DNA from: Anaeromyces robustus
Lineage: Eukaryota; Neocallimastigomycota; Neocallimastigomycetes; Neocallimastigales; Neocallimastigaceae
Reading direction: 5' to 3'
NCBI GenBank assembly: GCA_002104895.1
Contig: MCFG01000356.1
Span: 1-64,000, forward strand
Length of the DNA: 64,000 nt
Shown piece after piece: positions 10,476 through 24,232 of the stretch. How positions within the stretch are numbered: the stretch's first letter is position 1; every line of letters starts with the position of its first letter. A program made the translations under genes and the position numbers. The notes under the pieces were generated by a model. The model saw only the letters and a program-made list of their open reading frames with translations. It made no database searches and was not told where the DNA came from.

Positions 10476-13400
10476 ATGAGTATTATAAAAAAATCTTAGT
10501 ATATTGTATATATATATAGAATAATAATAAAGAAATCAAAAATGAATAAATAATTAATAATAATAATATTACAATTTATTATTATTGAATTATCTTTCAT
10601 TCATTTTCTCTATTATTATTTATTATTAGTATTGTATTTCATTATTACATAAAATACAACTATGATTGGATAAGAGTATTAAATTTTTAATAGAAAAAAA
10701 TTTTTTGAATCAATATATTAAAATATATAGTAATATATTTAAATATATTAATTCAATAAGAAATTTTTATTATATCAATAGCGAATAACCAATAGTAAAT
10801 CCTTCGGATTTACTATTGGCTATGAAGCTTTAGGTTAAAATTATGTATATTATTGACTTTGAGTGATAATCAAGATAATTATATTAACTTCATAGATAGT
10901 AATGTATTTACAAAAATTTCGGATATAAGTAATGTTAGAATTGAAGATAATAATAATAATATATTGTATAAATTATTTGTTGTAAATTGTCAAGGGGGAC
11001 GGTGTACTCGTACATCAAAAGTTGTGACGGATGATTCCGGTCATTCATATTTAATATCCGATGATGTAACGGAAAACAGAAAAATAATTAAAGTGGGTGG
11101 TAATTATAATGTCCCATTAGCGGAATTAGTAAGTTGTATAGAAGAAGAAGTAGAAATATACGTCGTTAATCGCAATAAAATATATGCCCAAACAACTAGT
11201 GGTACATTTTGTCTAGTATTGGGAAATGAGGTAGAATTATCCGAAACTGAAGATAATTTAGTTAAAATTATTAAAAATAATCAATTAGAAATCATTAAAG
11301 ACATTGAAGAAGATATTTTGGGAAATAAATCATTATATAGATTATTTATTGTAAAATATAGAAATGGAGATTGGGTTCGTGAAGCCGGAGAAATTACGGA
11401 TTCTAATGGTTTTTATTATAAAATATCCGGTACTGATGAAACCACTAATAAACAAGTAATAATTGATTTAAAAGATAATTGTGAAGGTAAAACAATTACT
11501 AAAGATGAAGTAGCTTGTACTGAGGCTGTTAACAGTAGTAAAGATATAACCAATTATTGTATTTTTAAAGATACTTCCGATACTAATAATATTAAGTACA
11601 TTCTATATGGTTTTGAAGAGGGTGCCACTGAAAATGGTTGTAAGGTAACCGGTGAATTAGAAAATAATGGTGATAATGTTGTCAGAATTAAAAGTACTAA
11701 AGAATTTGAAATAATTACAGATTCTGAGGTAGCTACAGATATTGCTAGTAAACAGGTCGTTGAGAATGAAAATGATTATATATTAAAAAAATTATTTGTT
11801 GTCAATTGTAATGGTAATGGATGTACTCGTGTAAAAAGAAAGATTACTGATTCCGTTGGTCTTTATTATGAAATATCGGCAACTAAAGAAACTGAAAACG
11901 AAAAATTAAAAATATCAATAGTTAATAATTGTGATGATAAAACATTTTCCCAAAGTGAGATAGCTTGTACAGACAATACTAATAGTAATAAAGATATAAC
12001 CAATTATTGTATTAATACAAATGATAATTTAATATATGGTTTTGAGGATGGTGCCACTGAAAATGGTTGTAAGGTAACGACAGAAGAATTATCTACAACT
12101 GGAGATAATTTAGTTAGAATTATTAATTATAAAGAATTTGAAATACTTGATGATGAAAGTTCTCTAAACATTAAAGAGGATAAATTATTATATAGATTAT
12201 TTATTATAAGAAATAATCAAGGAAATTGGGAGCGTGGAACTGGTGAAATTATGGATTCTACTGATGTAACTTATAGAATAACCAATGATGAAACTAAAAA
12301 TGAAAAAGTAGTATTACAAATAAATAATAATTGTAATGGTAAAATATTTGAAAATAATGAGGTAGCTTGTACAGACGATTCTAATAGTAGTAAAGATATA
12401 ACTCATTATTGTATTCATTCAGATCGATTCATCTATGGTTTTGAGGATGGGGCAACTACAGGTGGTTGTAAAGTAACGGATAACCCCTTTGAATATAGTA
12501 GAAATATCGTTGAAATCATTGGAAATAAACAATTTAAAATAATTGAAAATATACTGGCTGAAAAACCCATTGAGGATAAAGATGATTATATATTAAAAAA
12601 ATTATTCATTATAAGTTGTGATCGTGGAGGTAATTGTAGTCGTGGAACTGCAAAAGTTAAAGATTCCATCGGTTATACCTATGATATAAAAACAGATGAA
12701 ACTGAAAATGAAAAAATGATAGTAAAAATAGAAAGTAGTTGTGATGGTATAAACATTGATTATTCTGAAAGTTGTAATTCTGAATCCATTATAACTAATT
12801 ATTGTATTTTTGGTTGTTTTATATTAGGGTATAATAAAAATAATAATAATGCTGAAAATAAAGGCTGTAATGTGATGAATCTTCATGAGTATAATTTTTT
12901 ATATAGTAATAAAAAAAATATAGTTAAAATTACTGAATATCATAAATTTGATATAGTTGAAGCAAGTGATCTAAAAATTGAAGAGGATAATTTATTATAT
13001 AGAATATTTATTGTAAATTGTGATGTTCATAATTGTGAACGTACAGGAGGCGAAATTACTGATTCAACTGGGAAATCTTTTAATATTGATGCTCAAGATG
13101 AAACTAAAAATAGTAAAAGTAAAATAGTTATAAATAGTAGTAGTGATAGTGAATGTCAGGGAGTAACAATTTCTGAACAAGAGGAATCATGTAATAATGA
13201 AAGTATAACCAAATATTGTATTCTTTCAGAGGATAATCATATACATGGAATTTATAGTGGTAGTAATACTTGTAAAGTAACAGATGAAGAAGCTTCTGCT
13301 AATGTTTCCAATGTATATAAAATTAGTAGTACTAAAAAATTTGAAAAAATTTCAGATCCAAGTTCATTAAGTATTGAGAGTGATGAAATATTAAAAAAAT

Positions 13401-16400
13401 TATTTATTGTAAATTGTGGTAGTGAGGTTGGAAGTTGTAAGCGTGGAATCGGTGAAGTTACGGATTCAACGAATTATTCATTTAAAATAGCGGAAGATGA
13501 AAAGGAAAATAAAAAAATAGGTAAATTATTCTTTATACTATTTTATTTTTTAAGAACAATTAAAAAAAAAAGAAATGGTTAAATAGAATAATAATAACGA
13601 ATTTAAAACTTTTTTTCCTTTTTATTTCTTTATTTCTTATTTCATTTTAAAGTTTGTGGAAATGACAATATTTTTATTAATGATGATGGAAAGTTAGCTG
13701 TAAGAAATGATTGTAAGTCAAAAATAAAATACAATAATTATATGAAATACTTTTTTTTTCTTTTTTTCTTAGAGTGCGTGTATTTATTAATTATAATATA
13801 TATAATAATATTTATCTTTATTAAAAAAAAAATAAATAAATAAATATTAAGGTACTGCTGGTTATTATTTAATGAGAAATGGTGGAAAAGTTCTCAATGC
13901 TAAAGAGGAATGTAGTGGAAATAAATCAAAGTGTAAATTACATTACTGTGAAGGTAATAGTGAAACTTGTACCGAAATAAGTACAAATATGGGATATGCT
14001 CTCTATAGAAGAGATGGTGAAACCTATTTACAATGTAACGGTACGGGTTGTACTACCATTAATTTAAGTGATATACAAACTAGTGATGTAGGTAAGTGTG
14101 GAGCAGGAGAAGTAGGAAAATTTGTTAAACCGGAATCTTCAAACTCAATTACTAATTTCTGTGAAATGGAAACAGAAGGAGGAACTGGAATTGGTAAATC
14201 TTTTATTGAAAATAGTTTTAGTTATTACCTCTTAACTAGCCCATCCTCTGATACAGTATTTAAAGGAAATGTATTAGTGAGAGTTGGTAAAAATAGTATA
14301 ATAAACATTAATGATGAAGGATATTATTTAGATAGTAAAACTTCAGATCAAACGCTTAGTAATACCTTAATTCATTGTGATGATGATGTATGTAATTTCG
14401 TGGAAGCTAAAAATGGGGAAATTTATTTAAATAAATTAAGAACAAATTTAGCTACTAGTTTAATTGAATGTTCGACAGGAAGTGGATGTGCTCAAAAATC
14501 ACCTGCACCTACTGATGGTCAGTATTATTTAGATGCTGGTGAAAAATTATTAATTAAATGTAGATCTAGTGGATGTGATTATGTCATGGACGCCAATGGT
14601 TACTACATATATGATGCCTCTGGAAAGAAGTTAATATCATGTATTGAAGGAACCTGTGAAATGATTAATGGTGTTGGGTATTATATCAATGCTGGACAAA
14701 GTAATAGTAAGCAATTAATAAATTGTGGTGGTAGTAATTGTGTTGAAACAGTTGTAGCAGCTGGTACCTATGAAAACAGTGGTATGACGCTTAGAGATAA
14801 AGAAATTCTTTGTACCGGTGATAGATGTTTTGTAAAGTCATATGCCAATAATTATTACTTTAATAATGATGATGTCAAAGCTAGATGTCAACCAGTCTAT
14901 TCAGGAAGTAAATTAACTATATCTGTAATATGTAATGTTGGATATTATTTATTAAGTAGAGATAGTGTAAGTGCCGTAACAACGGTCAGTCAATGTACTA
15001 ACGTTAATAAATGTGATTTAAGATTATGTAAAACAGCCAATGGAAGCACTGCCTGTGCTACAACTAATTTAACAGGTTATACTATTTTTGCTTATGATAA
15101 AAGTCTCTTAAAATGTGCAACTAATGAATGTGAATCGGTTGCTTCAGCTAATGGATATTATGTTAATGGGGATCAAACCGGAAGAGATAAATTAATTAAA
15201 TGTGTCAAAGGTGTTTGTGAATCCGTGGTTCCTTCCAAAGGTTATTATATTAATGGTGGTGATTCTTCTAAACCTATCGTATTTACTGATGGTGTTATTA
15301 CAGAAATTGATATTAATCCAACAAATGTTTCAGGCGTTATGGCCATAGATTGTAATAAAAATGCAGGTAAAATAAAAAAAGATAAAAGAAATATTTGTAA
15401 AGGTAAAGGAAATGTTAGTATGACTTCAACTACTGAAGGTTATTATTTAATCAAGTTAAGTTCCGGTACTGTATTAGGTCATAAAGGTAGTGAAGTTATT
15501 GTTAAAATTGGAAATGGCGCAGCCGTCGTTGTATCCAATATTGGTTATTATATTAATGCTGATTCCGATACTAATATAAATAAACCAATACTTAAATGTG
15601 TAAATACTGGTTCTGGGGAAGGTGAAGCTATTTCTAAAACAGATACTATCTTTAAGACTGATTGTAGTAAGTCAGTTTCAGGAGGGCTTATCACTAAATC
15701 TTCAGTTTATAAATATTTCTGTCCAAGTCGTCAGGCTATGGAAGTTGATTTTTCTTCAGTCACAGAAGGATATGAAGTTATAACCTTGGAAACCACTTCA
15801 ACTGTTTTTGAACCACAAGATTCCACTAGTAAAAATGTTTTAGTAAAATATGGTAAGGATTCTGTTAGGGTTGTAGATATGTCTGATCCAACTTGGGGTA
15901 AAGGCGTTGGATACTTTGTTAATGGATTAAAGGATTCAGCTAAATCATTAATTCAATGTGATGGAAGAATTTGTAAGGTCATTGAAGCTCCAGGAAAAGG
16001 TTATTATCTTAATTCGGGTGAAGGTAATGAAAAACAACCCTTTATTAGTTATGATGGTACAAATGTTAGACTTGTTGATAACTCCACCATTTATAACTCT
16101 TGTAAAAAAGCTAATGATGGTGGTGTAGCTATTATGGGCGATACTATTAATTTCTGTCCAACAAGGCAAAATGATAAAAGTATGGATATGGGTGATCCAA
16201 CGACTCTTAATTATTATTTAGTTGATGTTGCTAAAGGTCAAAAATCATTATATATTAATAGTAATGTCGCTTCTCCAGTTCATCAAAAAATTCTTGTAAA
16301 AGCTCAAGGTCATCAAGTCACCGTCGTTGAAAATCCAAGTGGCTATTATTTAAATTCTGGAAGTGATAAAGATACTTTACCTGTAATACGTTGTATTCAA

Positions 16401-19400
16401 GGGACATGTGAAGGATTAACTAAATCTAATTTTAAAATAACAACTTCTTGTACTGGTAGTGCATATAATTTAGTGTATGCTACAGATCAATATAAATTCT
16501 GTAAAGATAGTAGTAGTGATGTTATTCCATTAACTGGTGAATCCTATAAATTTATCAGTGTTCCCGAAGGAACTTTTACACCATTTACTGGTGAATATGA
16601 AATATATGAAGGTATTGATGTTGATGTTTTAATACGTATTAGTGCAGGAGCTGTAGAATTAATAAATAAAAATGGTTATTATGTTTATGGAACTAAGGTA
16701 ATAAAATGTAAAAATGGTTTATTTAAAACCATTAGTACACCTACTTCTACTAAGGTATATTTTGTAAATTCAGGTAGTGGTGAACCCATTATTAAATGTA
16801 CAACTACAGATAATTGTGAAAGTACTACTGTAACTGCTGATAGTTATTATCCAAATTATGATGAAAAATCCACTGTAATTTATTGTGAAACAACTGAAAG
16901 TTGTAAAACAATTAAACCTGAAGATGGTTATTATATATATGATACAGATAAAACAATGAAATATGATGGAAGAAGTGGATATAAGGAGTTAGACATACCT
17001 ATGGACTCATGTTCTGATGATCGTGGAGGTTTATTACATAATGATGCTAAAAAAGTATGTACAGGTCTAAATAGTAATGTCTTCACTGTTAGTACTATTG
17101 ATATTTACCAATTAGTTGAAATAAAATATTCAATTGATTTTCCATTTAATATTGATGGTAAATCGGTTGGAGATACTGTTAAAATATTATTGAAAACTAC
17201 TACAAATTTTATGAGCATTGTCAGTAATCCTAGAAAAGGTTATTATCTTAAAAGCTCTACAGAAAGAGTATTAATTTATTGTGATAATAATGGATGTGAA
17301 GAATTGATTGTCGGAAATAAAGGTTATTTCTTAAATGCTGGTGATGCTGATGTTTTACCAATAATTTATTGTAATGGATCAAATTGTGTTAAGAAAGAAA
17401 TCACAGAGGCTGACGTTGTCAGTAGTAGTAGTGGTTGTTCTATTAGTCATTTATTATTAGATGCCAATTCTGATATTAAATCTGTATGCTTAACTGATGC
17501 AGAAAATAGTGATGTTAATATTACTGGTGATGAAGTAAAATATTATATTTTCACAGTAGATAATTCTGACGATGCCCTAAATGCAAAGGTAACGACTTTA
17601 TCTGGAAAAGTTGTTACAGAAGATAAAGTAGATTTAGTTTTAAAAGTTGGGAAAATGGCAGTTATGGTGGAAACTTCCTGGGAAAGTAATAAATATAAAT
17701 ATTATTTAAATTCTGGAAATAATTCATCCAGTAAACCATTAATTACTTGTTTAACTTCTTCAACAACCTGTTCTACGACTACTGGCAGAAGTAATCGTTA
17801 TTTTATTAATGGTGCTGGAACGGAAGGTAAACCTTTAATTCATTGTACTAGTAAAACAAATTGTATTGAGGAAGAAGCCAAAGCTGTAAGTTATTATATA
17901 ACCGGTAATCCAGGAAATTATGGAATAATTAAATGTTCTGATGCAAATACATGTGAAGCCATAGATATATCAGCTCAAACTAATGGTATTATAGAACAAA
18001 CAAATTGTGTAAATGCCAATGCCGTTTTAAATAGTGACCCAACTACGGATGCTAAATTATGTAAAGATGATTCAGAAAATGTAGTAAATTTATCATCTAC
18101 GGAAGGTAATGGTTATTATTTAATTAGTATTACTGGTGAGGTTTCAGGTAGAAATGATGCATTTTTTACAGGTAATGAAGCAAAATCCGTTTTAATTAAA
18201 AAAGAAAATAATTCAGTATGGGTAGTTACAGAGGAAGATACTTATGCCATTCCGAATGGAACAGCAACTACTAATTATGTTGTAGTAGAAGAAGATGGAA
18301 TTTCTTATCCTATTCAAGGTTATTATAAAGTTGATGAATCTTTTCTTAAATGTGATGGAAGTTCATGCACATCAGCAACTTTTGAAACTTCGTGTAATGG
18401 TGAAGGTATTCTTGCTACAAACGCTCAAGGTAAAACTTCATTATGTAAAGCTAATGAAGATTCAAATCCAATTGACATTACAGGAGATAGCGAAAAGTAT
18501 TATTTAATCGAAACTACAGGTACAACAGTATTCGGTGATCTGGGAAAGAAAATTATAAAAGTTGGTAAAGGTAGTGCTTTTTTAGTTTCTAATCCGAAAG
18601 GAGTTTACCTTGATGGTGGTAATACAGATAATAAAATGTTTATTCAAAGTAATAAAAGTCTTTTACTCGTAACTGATGTAAAAAAAGGTTATTATTTAAA
18701 TGGTCATGGTAATACTTTATTTTACTGTGAAAACGATAGTGAATCCTGTGTTACTATAGCTGAACCTAGAATAGGCTATTATTACAATAACGGTGATCCT
18801 GATAATATAATTGCATGTAAACAAAATGGTGATGTGGTAAAATGTAAAAAAGAGGCCATGGTTAGTAATAATTGCAGTCAAGGAAATTATGGAAAAATTA
18901 ATCAATCTGATAAAACAGTATGTAATGGTGGTACAGGAATAGATATATCCGCAGCAACTGAATACTTCTATATAATAAATAATATTGTCGCTGATACACC
19001 GTTTAGTAATCCTACTCATAAAGCTTTAGTTCGTATAGGTAAATATTCCGCTGTTATGGTAACACCGGGTGAAGGATATTACTATATCACTACGATTAGC
19101 ACGATCATGAAATGTACAGGAACAACGGTAAACAGCTGTACCAATTACGGATCCTTAGCTAAAGGTTATTATTTACAAAAGGAAGGAAAAACGGTTAGAG
19201 TCATTGGATGTACTTATTCAGACGGATATACTTGTACTGTAGAAGATGTTGTAACAAAATTTACAGCAGGAAAAATTATGAAAGATTCCAATGATAATAA
19301 ATATAAATATTGTCATAAGGTAAATACAAAAGAAACTAAAACAGAAATTATTGCAGGTGATACGGGTAAAGAACATATGATCTTACCCAAACCAACCGCA

Positions 19401-21245
19401 GGTGATTATTCAAGTGTAACAACAAACAATATTTTATTATTAAATGGAAATAATGCAGTAATATTTATAGATGCTCCAACAGGTGCAGCTAATTATAAAG
19501 GTTATTATATTAATAATGATAAGAATAAATCAAGTTTTCCTCTTATTAAATTTGAAGGTGTTGCCGCTGATGGTGGATCCTTCTCAATGGTCAGTAGTGT
19601 ATCCAGTGGTTACTACGAAAGTATTCTTGAAGCCACGGATGGTAATAAAATTATTGTTTGTGATAGTAGTAGTAGTGATTGTCTATTAAAATCAGGAGGT
19701 CAAGGATATTATATTAATGAAGGAGATAAGGAAATAAACACCATCATTAAATGTAATGGTAGTACATGTACTGGAATTACTGTTACCGTTGCAGCTGATA
19801 CATATGATGTTAAGAATGCTGATGGATGTTCATCAGCAGCAGAAGGTAAATTATTAGTTGGTACAAGTAAATTCTGTATAGATGATTCAACCGCCTTAGA
19901 TTTAAATTCAGCTTCAGAAGCACTTTATTTAGTTAATGGAAAAGAAAATAGTGCCTTCCCTGATGATATTGGTTTATTGAGAACTGGAAATCAAGCCATT
20001 GTATTACAAGAAGCTATTAAAGGATATTATTTGAATGGAGGAGCCGATAAAGACCAAAATCCAGTCATTAAATATAATGGATCCACCTATTCAACAATTG
20101 CATCAAGGGATATCACTGGAAGAAATTGTACAGCCAGTGATATTAATTCTTTTGTGGGTGGTTTAATTATGGATGAAAATAGAAATATATATATATGTTT
20201 GGATGAAAGCGTTCAAGGTAAAATACAAATTAAACGTGAAGGGACCACCACTTATCATCAAATATTTAAATTAGATTCTGGTACCAATGCTGTTCTTGGT
20301 ACCACTGGACATGATGTTTTAGTAAGAAAGGGAAGTCTTTATGTTAATTTGGTTGCTGATGCCGCTTCAGATTTAGTAGAAATAAATAAATTGTATGTAG
20401 ATAGTATGTCACATGTATTAAAAGATTCTGTAACCTATACGGAATGTGCTACAGATCAATCTGTTACCCAATATACCATTTCTTCCAATGAAATTGAAAG
20501 TTATAAAGCTTGTGATAAAAAATGCGATTTAACCGATTTAGAACATCCCTCTGGATGTAAAATTGGTTATTATTTAGCAAGAAAAGATAATCGTGAGATT
20601 ATTGTCAGTCCTAGTATAGAAGGAGATCTTTATGAATGTACAGCTGATAATCAATGTAAAAAATTACAACAAGGAACCCCTACCGGTTATCTTGTCAATA
20701 ATGGTATGGATGAAACTAATGGTATACCTTTCATTTTATGTACATTTAACTCTATAGGGGAAAAAGAATGTAAACTCCCAAGTATTACTGGTACAGAAAC
20801 TTGTGTAGATGGTATTGGACATATTTATAAGAAAACAGAATCATCAGGTAAAACCACCTATAAAATATGTTTAGATAAAAAAGCGATAGAAGGTGATGAT
20901 GGTATTGCCATTGATCCTGAAGCTAAAGTTAGTTACTTTGTTAGTATGTCCGAACCAAATATTTTCACACGAGGACGTCTTCTTTCCTATGCTATAGTTG
21001 ATTTTAATCATGGAAATATTACCATTCGTAAAGATAGTATTTGTCCTTGTTTCTTCCACCGCAAATATAAATATACCGATGCTAATAATAAAATAGAAGA
21101 AAGTGTAGTCAATGAACAAAGTAATGAAAAAGTATATGATGGAACAATATATGAATTTGAATGGATTGCAAGTGAAAAAGAACAAGATGATGATACTACA
21201 ATTATTAATTATTATCTATTGAAAGATTCAAAAGTTATGGCTTAA
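10476..21245 (+). CDS. Scaffoldin-like giant secreted protein A (4 exons, 3389 aa)
   Basis: Exons: 10476-10498, 10828-13520, 13653-13712, 13852-21245; total 10,170 nt. The 23-nt first exon (MSIIKKS) plus the start of exon 2 (FRLKLCILLTL) forms a signal peptide, and exon 1 length, phase and the AAG-C acceptor mirror genes B and D. Residues about 50-905 are seven repeats of roughly 133 aa, each starting LY/LK-(K/R)LFIVNC and carrying TDS-G, NNC, VACT, DITNYCI and YGFEDGA-GCKVT motifs. Exon 3 is a small Cys-bounded linker. Exon 4 is the scaffold body: tandem modules with GYYLNSG, PLIKC-G-CE, FCxD, and VLVKxG-GAVxVV signatures. The last ~260 residues form a non-repetitive domain shared with C and D (DLYECT, PTGYLVNNG, ICL, YKYTD, YEFEW). 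No dockerin, catalytic domain or anchor is visible. Family role: presumed dockerin-binding scaffold of the fungal cellulosome, by analogy with ScaA. Exon 1 is the least certain part. Confidence 0.8.
10789..10819. promoter_or_regulatory. Perfect 14-bp hairpin just before the exon 2 acceptor of gene A
   Basis: CCAATAGTAAATCC, a 3-base TTC loop, then its exact complement. It is unusually GC-rich for this DNA and ends 9 bases before exon 2, inside intron 1. It could fold in the pre-mRNA and affect acceptor use; this is inference. Confidence 0.7.
13521..13851 (+). other. Introns 2 and 3 of gene A flanking a 60-nt micro-exon
   Basis: Intron 2 is 13521-13652 (GTAAAT...TTAAAG) and intron 3 is 13713-13851 (GTAAGT...TTAAG); both are phase 1. 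The 60-nt exon between them encodes a short segment starting VCGNDN and ending in the Cys codon split by intron 3. The same position in genes C and D holds a 54-nt and a 48-nt exon of the same design. Confidence 0.75.
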
Positions 21246-21866
21246 TTATTATTTATTAATAATAAATCATAAGCAAAAAAAAATATTATTTAATATTCTT
21301 AATTATTAAATGAAAAATCTATTAACCACTTAAAATAGGAAAGAAACATTAAAAAAAAAAAAAAAAAACTTATAGATTTATTATTATTTTAAAAAATACA
21401 ATTATTAAGCAAAAGCAAAGTTTTTTTCTTAATTTTTTTTAATTTTTAATTATTTTTAATTTTTATTACTTTACTTATTCTCTATAGTTTTTTTTTCTTG
21501 TTATCATTGACATTTGACCATAAAGCACTACCAATACATTGAATTAAAAGGTATTCAGGTACTGCTCTTTGATCAATTAATGTGTCATTTTTTTTTTTCA
21601 TTATTATCATTTTATTTCACTTTTCTTTTCTTTTCATAAATTTTCACAAATTTTTTTTTTTTTTTACTTTACTAAAAAGACAACATTGATTATTATTCTT
21701 TTAAACTAATAAAAGTTAATCTATTATATATTCATATCGATAAGAAAAAGATAAAATAACTACATAACAGAATTTAAAAAAAAAAATTAATTAAAACTTA
21801 ATAATAATAATAATTATATAAAGTAATAACAAAATAAAAAAGCAAAACTATTATTTTTATCATTAT

Positions 21867-21908
<42 letters not shown>

Positions 21909-22480
21909 ATCATTTATTCTTTCAAAAAAGAAACAAAAAAAGTTTCTCTCTCTTTTTATATGTTTATTCAAAATTCTGGTGTAAAGCATAACGCATTTTT
22001 TTTTTAAAAAAAAATATTTATTTCTATACATAATGATAATGTTTTAAATTTATTAAATGAAACGAAACTCATTAGTAAATTAGTAACCGTAGTCTAGTGG
22101 TTAGTCACCATAAACTAAACTCTTTAGGTTCAACTCACACTTATTACCTAAAGTTGTAAAAAATTTTATTTTTATGTTCAAATAATTTATTATAAATTTC
22201 TGTATTTTATTTCTTAATAAATACAAAAATAAAATACAGAAATTAAGGAAAAAATTAAATTAAAAATTTATCCCTTTTTCTATGAGTTTTTTTTAAAGCT
22301 TCTAAAAGTTTTTTAAAATCTTTTTTTTTTTTTGAAACTGTTTTACTGGAAAAAAACTATAAATAGGTGTGAAATTTTGTTATAAAATATTTCTTTTCTT
22401 CTTGTTTATTTATAAGTATTTAGTATATAAATAGTTTAGAATATTACATGTTAAATTTGGGTTGGTTTTTGAATTAGTCA
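21246..22480. other. 3' flank of gene A, no gene seen
   Basis: AT-rich DNA with poly-T and a (TA)n tract at 21,871-21,900. The segment 21,470-21,740 is duplicated at 29,345-29,640 next to a broken copy of the gene A 3' coding end, showing that this flank moved together with the gene end. No protein or clear RNA gene was recognised. Confidence 0.6.
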
Positions 22481-23160
22481 GATTAGTCAAAATGATTCAG
22501 CTTATGAACTGATGAAGAATCTGAGAAATCTCTATGGTGAGGATCAAGGCGTAAAAAACTAAAATAATTAAAAGTAAAAAATAACCTGGATTTATTAAAA
22601 ATGTAATAAACAAAATAAGGTCAATTTTTTCTGGTTTTGTTAATGATACGTCCGTCCATATTATTCATTTGTTTGAAGATTAACTATATGCTTGGATGGT
22701 ATGCCCAATCAATTTAAATTTATATATTTATATCCGGAAACACAAATACTGCAGAATAACCATTCAACTACAATATAAACTACTATACTATACTATATTA
22801 TGTTGGAAATAACAATAATTACGATTACAGAAATAATCGGGAATCCTTGAACAGAAAGGATATAGATTTAATCGATAATATTCTAAATATAAATAATAAC
22901 AAAAATAGAATTAAATCTTTCTGTCATATTTGTAAAATGAAAAATCACAATACTGAAGACTGTTATTATATAATACTAAAAATAAAAACAATAATAAAAA
23001 AAAGAGCAATAATTATAATCATCATAAAAATAAAAAATCCCATAATTACTACTATAATAACACCCTCTTCTGAGGCCCTGTACCTTTCCAAATTAATGAA
23101 TTACTCAGAAGAAGAAAAATGCCAGTTGAGTCATGGCTACAATTTTGACATTAATTAGGG
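22480..23160 (+). mobile_element. Fossil of a retroelement gag region, copia-like
   Basis: A short protein-like stretch resembling copia-type Gag (SAYELMKNLRNLYG) is followed by a CCHC zinc knuckle (CHICKMKNHNTEDC). No protease, integrase or reverse transcriptase of this element and no paired LTRs were seen. It is broken and looks old. A LINE ORF1 origin for the knuckle cannot be excluded. Confidence 0.55.
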
Positions 23161-23599
23161 GATTATGCGAAATGGTAATGGTGTTGTATTTGTTGTACGA
23201 ATATTACATATCTTCTCATTTTTTTTTATGATAAATATATAAATTTGAATTTTTTCTTTCATACATATCTATTCCCGAGGATAATATGGTAAGTGAACTG
23301 CTAAGGTAAGTATAACTCTTTTATATATATATATTTCTATATCCTTTTATAATTCCTTTTTTATTTTTTATTTTTTTTCTTTTTTATTCCGTTACCATTG
23401 TTTTGTTTTTTTCTTTCAATAGTATGTTTTTATATTTATTATTATTTTTTTCTTTTAGGAAATTTATTTTTAGTTCTTTCTTAATGTGAATCCTTTGTAA
23501 ATTATTTATAGTATTAAAATAAATAAAAAGATAATATAATATATGAGAAAATAAAAATTTTTAGTTTATGTATATTCTTATCTTATATAATAATTTTTT

Positions 23600-24232
23600 T
23601 ATTTTTTTTTTAGACTAAAGGAAGAGAATATACTTCCATGTCTTATATAATAAGTTATTATAAGTTATATTACTCTTCTACACAGTACACTCTCTTTTAA
23701 TATGAAATTACTAAATCCGGTATAAATCAACACCCATTATTACCAAGAGCATCGACGTCGAAATCGATAAGACATAATAATAATATCTCGAATTGCGATA
23801 TTATTTCCACCAACAGGGCCTTCGGAGTCATCTTCTTTTACTAGAAATGATGAAGATTACCCAAGGGGGAGTTTAGTGGACACCACATTATCTTTAATTC
23901 AGATGTTACTTTAGTGGACACCATATTATCTTTAATTCAGATGTTACTTTTTTTTTTTGTTTTATATTATTTTACCATTTAGAGAGGAATGAAATATGAA
24001 CAGTACACTACACTGAAATCATAATTATTTCAGAAATTTATTATATTTTTCTTTATATTAAGTTTATGTTATAGAATTTTAGATAGAAATTTTTTCGTAT
24101 TTTAATTTATTTTTTTTTATTTATGTACTTAATCTAAATGTATTAATAACTACTTATAATAAATAAATAACATGGAAATGTATTCTTTTCCTTTAGTCTA
24201 AAAAAAAAAATATAAAAAAAAATAAAAAAAGA
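23600..24232. mobile_element. LINE 3'-end scraps (family 1), one in each orientation
   Basis: 23,608-23,640 is the reverse complement of the conserved family-1 3' tail (poly-T then AGACTAAAGGAAGAG). 23,719-24,232 is a plus-strand, 5'-truncated copy of the same 3' end ending in CTTTAGTCT plus poly-A, matching 27,636-28,099 of the large LINE nearby. A segment of about 45 bp is tandemly duplicated inside it near 23,872-23,948. Confidence 0.8.

Noticed and set aside
22083-22148. tRNA-like segment with matches to the A box (TAGTCTAGTGG) and B box (GGTTCAACTC)
   Set aside because: The acceptor ends do not pair properly, the T-stem is poor and the anticodon arm region is too short at about 66 bases. 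At best it is a decayed tRNA or the head of a tRNA-derived SINE.
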